This document shows, piece by piece, positions 57,016-64,000 of a DNA stretch of 64,000 nt. The DNA is from Pseudomonas sp. GM74. GTDB taxonomy: Bacteria > Pseudomonadota > Gammaproteobacteria > Pseudomonadales > Pseudomonadaceae. The notes beneath the pieces were generated by a model. That model was not told the DNA's origin and searched no databases. It saw only the letters and a program-made list of their open reading frames with translations. The translations under genes were made by a program, and so were the position numbers. Numbering within the stretch: position 1 is the first letter of the stretch; each line of letters begins with the position of its first letter. The stretch is taken from NCBI RefSeq assembly GCF_000282455.1, contig NZ_AKJG01000002.1:1-64000 (forward strand), in the 5' to 3' direction.

Positions 57016-58614
57016 ATGGCCCGTGTTTCCCTTCTCAGCCTGCCACTGCCCGCCCCATCGCTTGAACACAAGCGAACATGGCCAAGCCTGGGCCAACGCT
57101 TGTTGCCGTGGTTGTTGCCCACTGCCCTTTTCGTACTCTGGTGGCTCGCCAGCCGCAACCACTGGATGAGCGAACAGATTCTGCCGGCGCCGAGCCTGGT
57201 CTGGAACAGCACTGTCGAATTGTCCCAAGGCGAGTTGTGGAGCCATTTGTGGATCAGCCTGCAACGCTTGTTCTGGGGCTTGCTGGCCGGGGTCAGCGCT
57301 GGTGCTGTTTTAGGTGCGGCACTGGGTTTCAGTCGTCGACTGGAGCGTCTGGTATTTCCAACCTTCGCCGGCTTGGCCCAAGTCCCGACCCTGGCCTGGA
57401 TTCCATTGTTCATGGTGTTTTTCGGCATTGGCGAAATGCTGAAACTGGTGGTGCTGATCAAGGCCATCGTGGTGCCGGTAACCCTGCATACGCTGGTCGG
57501 TGTGCGCGATGCTCAACCAAAGCTGCGCGAGGCCGCCGCCGTGTTGCGCCTGCCCAGGCACCTGTTGATCCGGCGCCTGGTGCTGCCGGCAGCGCTGCCG
57601 GCATTCATGGCCGGTGTGCGCCTCGCGCTGGCCGCCGGCTGGACTTCACTGCTCGCTGTCGAACTGCTCGCCTCCAGTGAAGGCATCGGATACCTGATGG
57701 TCTGGGCGCGGCAGTTGTTCATGCTCGACATCGTGTTCGTGTGCATCGTGGTGATCGGCCTGATCGGCGTGGCGATGGATCGCGGCATCGACCTGCTGGA
57801 CAGGAAACTGGTGTACTGGCCGCACCCGGCCACCGCCGAAATCCGTCGCGGGCCGCGTTATCAAGGCTGGCAGCGATTGCAACCGTGGCTGCTGCCGCTG
57901 GCGCTCCTGGCGTTGTGGCAACTGACCTCGGATCAGCAGTGGATTGACGCGAACATTCTGGTCAGCCCGCTGGCCGTCTTGCAGACCACAAAAAACGGTT
58001 TGCTCGACGGCACACTGCTTGGCGGCATGGCCCTGAGCCTGGGCCGAACCCTTGGCGGATTGCTGCTCGGTGGTGGGCTCGGGTTTGCCTTGGGGCTGCT
58101 GCTGGGGTTGTCGCGCACCAGTGAACGCCTGCTCGGCCCAACCCTCGCCGCCATCCGCCAGATCGCCATTTTCGCCTGGGTGCCGCTGCTCACCGCGTGG
58201 TTCGGTCTGGGGGAATTGGCCAAGTGGGTGTTCGTTGCCCTCGCCGCCTTTTTCCCGCTGTTCATCGCCACCCAACGCAGCGTCGCCCACCTGTCGCCGC
58301 AACTGAACGAGGCCGCGCAGGTGTTGCGCCTGAATCTGCGCCAGCGCCTCGGTCGGCTGGTACTACCTGGCGCGGCGCCGGGGATTTTTGCAGGGCTTCG
58401 GCTGAGCCTGATCTACGCCTGGCTCGGCACCATCGGCGCCGAATATTTCATGCCGTCCAACGGCGGCATCGGCAGCCAGATGATCGGCGCCCAGCAACTG
58501 CTGCGCATGGACCTGATCATGGCCGGCATGCTGCTGGTGGGCCTGACCGGTGCCCTGCTCAACCTCATTGGCCAACGCCTGGAAATCCGCGCCACTCGCT
58601 GGAGACACGCATGA
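57016..58614 (+). CDS. atsB: Fused two-domain ABC permease for sulfate esters
   Basis: A 532-residue protein with two consecutive binding-protein-dependent permease domains. The first carries the EAA loop REAAAVLRLPRHLLIRRLVL (about 174-193) and the second NEAAQVLRLNLRQRLGRLVL (about 433-452). Each half shows about six membrane segments. Most sulfonate permeases (SsuC, TauC) are single ~270-residue units that dimerise, so this is a natural fusion, as reported for P. putida AtsB. GGAGG precedes the ATG. It overlaps atsC by four bases. Confidence 0.88.
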   Translation: MARVSLLSLPLPAPSLEHKRTWPSLGQRLLPWLLPTALFVLWWLASRNHWMSEQILPAPSLVWNSTVELSQGELWSHLWISLQRLFWGLLAGVSAGAVLGAALGFSRRLERLVFPTFAGLAQVPTLAWIPLFMVFFGIGEMLKLVVLIKAIVVPVTLHTLVGVRDAQPKLREAAAVLRLPRHLLIRRLVLPAALPAFMAGVRLALAAGWTSLLAVELLASSEGIGYLMVWARQLFMLDIVFVCIVVIGLIGVAMDRGIDLLDRKLVYWPHPATAEIRRGPRYQGWQRLQPWLLPLALLALWQLTSDQQWIDANILVSPLAVLQTTKNGLLDGTLLGGMALSLGRTLGGLLLGGGLGFALGLLLGLSRTSERLLGPTLAAIRQIAIFAWVPLLTAWFGLGELAKWVFVALAAFFPLFIATQRSVAHLSPQLNEAAQVLRLNLRQRLGRLVLPGAAPGIFAGLRLSLIYAWLGTIGAEYFMPSNGGIGSQMIGAQQLLRMDLIMAGMLLVGLTGALLNLIGQRLEIRATRWRHA

Positions 58615-59426
58615 ACGCACCGATTGTCAGCTTCAATCACGTGGGCAAAACCTTCGACGTCGACGGCTTCACACTTGAGGCCATTCGCGAGTTCAACCTG
58701 GACATCGCCGAGGGTGAGTTCGTCGCCATCGTCGGCTCCAGCGGTTGCGGCAAATCCACCTTGCTGCGGCTGCTGGTGGGCCTCGATACGCAGTTTCGCG
58801 GGCAGATCAGCGTGGACGGAAAAGCCGTCACCGGCATCGGCGGCGAGCGCGGCATCGTCTTTCAGGAACACCGCTTGTTCCCGTGGCTGAGCGTGGCCGA
58901 CAACATCGGCCTGGGACTGGTCAACGAACCACTCAGCGTTGCGCAAAAGCACAAGCGCATCCATGACTTCATCGAATTGGTGGGCCTGGGCGACTTCGCT
59001 CGCGCCTATCCACACCAGCTCTCTGGTGGCATGGCGCAGCGCGTGGCCATCGCTCGTGGCCTGGTGGCCAGCCCGCGGATTCTGCTGCTGGACGAGCCCT
59101 TCGGCGCCCTCGATGCGCTGACCCGCCAGCAGATGCAGGACGAACTGTTGGCGATCCGCTCCCGGGCAAAAATCACCACCGTGCTGGTCACCCACGATGT
59201 CGAGGAAGCGATCTTCCTCGCCGACCGCGTGGTAGTGATGGAGCCGCGTCCTGGGCGAATCAAGCAAGTGGTCGAGATTGCCCTGCCCCATCCGCGCCAG
59301 CGCAGCAGTTTCGACTTCCACCAATTGCGCGAAGAACTGCTTCACGAACTCACCAGCGACGATCACTACCAGCCCCCCGTGCCGGTGCAGGTCCGCGATC
59401 TGCCGCTGTCCTTCATTGCCTACTGA
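58611..59426 (+). CDS. atsC: ABC ATPase for sulfate esters
   Basis: A 271-residue ABC ATPase of the sulfonate/nitrate type: Walker A GSSGCGKSTLLRLLVG, Q-loop VFQEHRLFPWLSV, signature LSGGMAQRVAIARGL, Walker [16 protein letters not shown] and H-loop LVTHDVEEAIF. The ATG at 58611 overlaps the atsB stop; the long upstream frame is spurious. The gene precedes atsA by 15 bases. Confidence 0.92.
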   Translation: MNAPIVSFNHVGKTFDVDGFTLEAIREFNLDIAEGEFVAIVGSSGCGKSTLLRLLVGLDTQFRGQISVDGKAVTGIGGERGIVFQEHRLFPWLSVADNIGLGLVNEPLSVAQKHKRIHDFIELVGLGDFARAYPHQLSGGMAQRVAIARGLVASPRILLLDEPFGALDALTRQQMQDELLAIRSRAKITTVLVTHDVEEAIFLADRVVVMEPRPGRIKQVVEIALPHPRQRSSFDFHQLREELLHELTSDDHYQPPVPVQVRDLPLSFIAY

Positions 59427-61052
<1,626 letters not shown>

Positions 61053-61071
61053 TGCTGTCTGAACCGGCCCC

Positions 61072-61166
61072 TTCGCGGGCAAGCCCGCTCCCACAGGTTT
61101 CTGCGGTGAATGCAAAATTTGCTTTCAGCACAAATCATTGTGGGAGCGGGCTTGCCCGCGAAGAGG
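61072..61166. repeat. REPIN
   Basis: Inverted GCGGGCTTGCCCGCGAA-type arms with a ~43-base spacer, between two convergent genes (atsA and the desaturase). Confidence 0.9.
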
Positions 61167-61182
61167 CCCTTTCAAACGACCA

Positions 61183-62256
61183 CTAGACTTGAGCCGTACG
61201 CACCTTTTCCACAGCCACTTCTTCCCTGCGCTCAAACCGGTTGGCCCGCGCAAACGTACCGAAATCATTGAACCGCACACCCATCTCGCGCATCACCTTG
61301 TGCCCCACCGGCACGGTCAACTGGCGGATGTAGAAGGGTTCCTTCACCACAAAGTGATGGATCCCGTGGCTGCTGCCGAAGTTGAAGCAGAACGCCTGCA
61401 GCGGCCACAACCACCAGGCATTCAGTACCTGGCACTGCTGCATCACGTTGCCCGGCTCCACATCACCGTAGTAATGCATGTTCGAGCTGACGAAGTGCAG
61501 GCAGAAGGTGCGCAACACGTTCGGGCCGATGATTACGACTGCCGCGATGTCGATCACCTGCATCACCGACAACGTGGTCGCCGACCACTCGATCGGTGCG
61601 CCCATCAGATACGCAACGCCGTTCGCCCCGTGAAAACCGAGAAACACGTACCAGGCGCCCCAATGCATCAGTGCCAGCGGTGCGTAGACCTTCAACGTGC
61701 GCTGGACGATGCTGATCTTTTGCGCCCAGGTCTTGGCCCGCAGCATGCGGATGAACGACGACATCATGTTGTCGCCAATCATCAAGAATCGCGCGATACC
61801 CCATGGTTCGCCGTTGGTAATGGCGCGTTCTTCCATATCGGTTTCAGAGCCCGACACCTTATGGTGATTGAGGTGCAGATGGCGGCGAATCCAGGGATTG
61901 ATGGTGCTCGGCCGCGCCAGCCACACCAACCCCATCATCAGGTTGTGCGGCACCTTCTGCTTGCGAAAGTACATGCTGTGGATCAGGTCGTGTTCCAGCT
62001 CATGGGTCAACGAGGCAAAAAATGCGTTGAGCAACAGGCACGCCCACCAGGCCATGTGCCCGGTCATATAGAGCGCCGCAGAACCGACCATACCGGCGAT
62101 GGCGAAGGTCAGAATGCCCGCGCCGAGGGCGTCCTGATGCTTGAGAATCGGGTATTGCTCGCGCAACTCGACGCCTCTGGCCAGCACCACTTCGCGGATA
62201 TGGGCCGATCGTTGAGCTGCATTCAGTCGCTGGGGGCTTGCAGAAGTACGGTCCAT
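61183..62256 (-). CDS. Membrane fatty acid desaturase
   Basis: A 357-residue integral-membrane di-iron enzyme with the three histidine boxes HELEHDLIH, HLHLNHHK and HGIHHF and four or more hydrophobic helices between them. It belongs to the fatty acid desaturase/alkane hydroxylase fold. Which acyl chain or lipid is modified is not evident. It is divergent from an AraC-type regulator (100-base gap), a pairing that suggests regulated induction by a lipid-derived signal. Confidence 0.82.
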   Translation of the reverse strand: MDRTSASPQRLNAAQRSAHIREVVLARGVELREQYPILKHQDALGAGILTFAIAGMVGSAALYMTGHMAWWACLLLNAFFASLTHELEHDLIHSMYFRKQKVPHNLMMGLVWLARPSTINPWIRRHLHLNHHKVSGSETDMEERAITNGEPWGIARFLMIGDNMMSSFIRMLRAKTWAQKISIVQRTLKVYAPLALMHWGAWYVFLGFHGANGVAYLMGAPIEWSATTLSVMQVIDIAAVVIIGPNVLRTFCLHFVSSNMHYYGDVEPGNVMQQCQVLNAWWLWPLQAFCFNFGSSHGIHHFVVKEPFYIRQLTVPVGHKVMREMGVRFNDFGTFARANRFERREEVAVEKVRTAQV

Positions 62257-62356
62257 GCTTCCATCCTCTGGTTATTGATGGTTGCATCCTGCCTTGCGAT
62301 CCTTCGCAACGCGGTAGCCGAGAACGCCAACCTGTTGACCGGAAGCGCCAATCAGC

Positions 62357-63361
62357 ATGACTGAACCGACCTCCCTCGCCAGCTGGACCCGCGCCCTGCG
62401 CAAGCAACTCGATGCTCTGGGCATCGACAGCACCGCCCTGTGCCAGCAAGCGGGGCTCGACCCGCAACTGATGGACGACCCGAACGCGCGCTACCCGCTG
62501 TCGGGCACCACGCACCTGTGGAATCTGGCAGTCCAGGTCAGCGGCGACCCGGCGATCGGATTGCGGGTTTCGCGTTTCGTCAGCCCGACCACTTTCCATG
62601 CGCTGGGTTATGCGCTGGTGGCCAGCGGCAGCCTGCGGGAAGTGTTCGAGCGCATCGTGCGCTATCACCAGGTGGTAAGCGATGCCCTGGAGCTGGAGCT
62701 GACCCGCGCCGAGGATCGCTACCGCTTCAGTCTTAAAATCCCTTCCGGCAACCCGGCCCCGGCCTTCGAAGCCATCGATGCGTTCATGGCGATCTACGTG
62801 CGCACCTGCCGCAATCGCCTGGGCCGCGACTACGCGCCGCTGGCGACCTACCTGCGCCGCCCGGAACCGGCAGACGCGCATCAATGGCATAAAGTCTTTC
62901 GCTCGCCCTTGCACTTCGGCGCCGATGAGGATCGGCTTGAATTCGCCCTCATTGACTTCGACAGCCACCTGGACGACGCCAACCCGGAACTGGCCGAACA
63001 CAATGAAACCGTACTCAAGCGAACCCTGGCGCAACTCAAGCCAATGACGTGGGAGCGCAAAGTCCGCGACGCGATTGAAGAACAACTGCCCGAAGGCGAA
63101 CCCAGCGCCGAACACATCGCCAAGGCCCTGCACCTGAGCCTGCGCAGCCTGCAACGGCACCTGGCCGACGAAGGCTGCCGGTTCGACACGCTGCTCAACG
63201 AAAGCCGCGAAAATCTCGCCCTGCTGCACCTGCGCGACCCGCAAGTGTCATTGAGCGAGATCAGTTATCTGCTCGGGTTTGCCGACACCAGCAGCTTCAG
63301 CCGCGCCTTCAAGCGCTGGACGGGGATGACGCCTGGGCAGTTTCGGGATGGGTTGCGCTGA
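62357..63361 (+). CDS. AraC-family regulator with OruR-like N-terminal domain
   Basis: A 334-residue regulator. The N-terminal ~200 residues match the Arabinose_bd/OruR-type ligand domain of the AraC family (ALGIDSTALCQQAGLDPQLM, then FHALGYALVASGSLREVFER). The C-terminal helix-turn-helix pair reads AEHIAKALHLSLRSLQRHLA and SEISYLLGFADTSSFSRAFK followed by RWTGMTPGQFR. It is divergent from the desaturase gene and probably controls it. Confidence 0.9.
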   Translation: MTEPTSLASWTRALRKQLDALGIDSTALCQQAGLDPQLMDDPNARYPLSGTTHLWNLAVQVSGDPAIGLRVSRFVSPTTFHALGYALVASGSLREVFERIVRYHQVVSDALELELTRAEDRYRFSLKIPSGNPAPAFEAIDAFMAIYVRTCRNRLGRDYAPLATYLRRPEPADAHQWHKVFRSPLHFGADEDRLEFALIDFDSHLDDANPELAEHNETVLKRTLAQLKPMTWERKVRDAIEEQLPEGEPSAEHIAKALHLSLRSLQRHLADEGCRFDTLLNESRENLALLHLRDPQVSLSEISYLLGFADTSSFSRAFKRWTGMTPGQFRDGLR

Positions 63362-63391
63362 TCTAGCCTGAAAATGGGTTGCCTGGGCTGG

Positions 63392-63552
63392 CCTCTTCGC
63401 GGGCAAGCCCGCTCCCACAGTTTTTTCGGTGACCACAAATCTCTGATTCACCCAGATCCCCTGTGGGAGCGAGCTTGCTCGCGAAAGCGGACTGTCAGTC
63501 GACATACCTGGAGACTGACACACTGACATCGCGAGCAAGCTCGCTCCCACAA
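63392..63552. repeat. REP plus REPIN cluster
   Basis: A single GCGGGCAAGCCCGC-type REP (63392-63420) followed by a full REPIN with GCGAGCTTGCTCGCGAA arms (63461-63552), filling the gap between the AraC and Crp/Fnr genes. Confidence 0.9.
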
Positions 63553-63569
63553 GGGATATGCGTCGAGTT

Positions 63570-64000
63570 TCAGATTGTGGCCAGCTCCCGCAACCGGGCA
63601 GCATCGATAATTTCAATTTCGCCGTAACTCAGCCCGATGACTCCCTGCCCCTGCAACTCCTTGAGGATCTGGTTGGTGGTCTGGCGCGACAGCGACAACA
63701 TGGCGGCAAGCTGCTCCTGGGGCAGTTGCAGGACGCGGCGCGGTGGTGTGGTCTCGCCATAGCCTTCGGCGATCATCAACAAGCGGTGCGCCAACCGTGC
63801 CGGGGCCGGCAACAGGCTCAGTTGTTCGAGGTTGATGAAGGTCATGCGCAATTTCTGGCTCATCAGCAAGGCCAGTTGCCGCCAGTGCTGCGGATGCTCA
63901 TCGAGCAGCGCCAGCAAGGTATTCTGGGGAATGTGCAGCAGCGTGCACTGGCCCACGCCGTAGGCATCGTGGGTGCGTGGCTGGCCATCGAACAGGCAGA
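63570..64000 (-). CDS. Crp/Fnr-family regulator, partial at window edge
   Basis: The C-terminal part of a Crp/Fnr-type regulator; the frame is open to the end of the window, so the N-terminus lies beyond it. Visible are the end of a cyclic-nucleotide-binding-type beta roll (YGVGQCTLLHIPQNTLLALL), the dimerisation helix (LMSQKLRMTFINLEQLSLLP) and the winged helix with EQLAAMLSLSRQTTNQILKE and GVIGLSYGEIEIID. The effector cannot be identified from this part. Confidence 0.85.
   Translation of the reverse strand, partial: CLFDGQPRTHDAYGVGQCTLLHIPQNTLLALLDEHPQHWRQLALLMSQKLRMTFINLEQLSLLPAPARLAHRLLMIAEGYGETTPPRRVLQLPQEQLAAMLSLSRQTTNQILKELQGQGVIGLSYGEIEIIDAARLRELATI

Overview
The window is chromosomal DNA of a Pseudomonas of the fluorescens group. 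This is inferred from the high GC content, the gene content (rimBK, envZ/ompR, tex, gshA, pckA, hslO/hslR in familiar local arrangements) and the many REP/REPIN hairpins built on GTGGGAGCGRGCTTGC-type arms between genes. I see no rRNA, tRNA, insertion sequence, prophage or CRISPR array.

Layout. 1-2.9 kb is an accessory patch: a structured leader RNA with a small protein gene, a ParE-type toxin-antitoxin pair, a DUF1493 gene, an orphan HipB-like regulator and a decayed second DUF1493 copy. 3-15 kb is conserved housekeeping: pckA, hslO, hslR, rimB-rimK, envZ/ompR, tex, a thioesterase and gshA. 15.4-19 kb is tauABCD. 19-24.5 kb holds an aldo-keto reductase, a LysR/SDR divergent pair, a small membrane protein and betT. 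24.8-29.4 kb is the cysteine/cystine block epsC, dcyD, tcyJLN. 29.9-30.6 kb is an unknown protein with two internal repeats. 30.8-37.3 kb is an organosulfur block: two SfnB-type flavoproteins, a DmoA-like monooxygenase and metQNI. 37.4-38.9 kb has a second copy of the structured leader RNA with another small protein gene, then a methyltransferase. 39-44.2 kb is a triABC-like RND pump with two adaptors. 44.3-48.4 kb has a frameshifted AAA ATPase, a 31-residue ORF, a second metQ, a short sigma-54 activator and a hydrolase. 48.7-61 kb is a sulfate-ester block: tonB-exbB-exbD, a TonB-dependent receptor, an atsK-type dioxygenase, a LysR regulator, the atsRBC ABC transporter and arylsulfatase atsA. 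61-64 kb has a desaturase, an AraC regulator and a partial Crp/Fnr regulator.

How it fits together. About half of the window serves sulfur scavenging when sulfate is scarce: taurine, cystine and D-cysteine, methionine-like compounds and organosulfides, and alkyl and aryl sulfate esters. The sulfate-ester receptor has an energising TonB system beside it, and the blocks are preceded by AT-rich islands that may hold shared regulatory sites.

The most novel signal is the pair of leader RNAs at 256-507 and 37460-37704. By hand alignment they share seven helices, a C(UUCG)G hairpin and two sets of long-range loop pairings. The pairing sequences differ between the two copies but complementarity is kept, which indicates a conserved pseudoknotted regulatory RNA ahead of small Pseudomonas proteins. 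In each copy one linker can pair with either of two loops, as in a switch.
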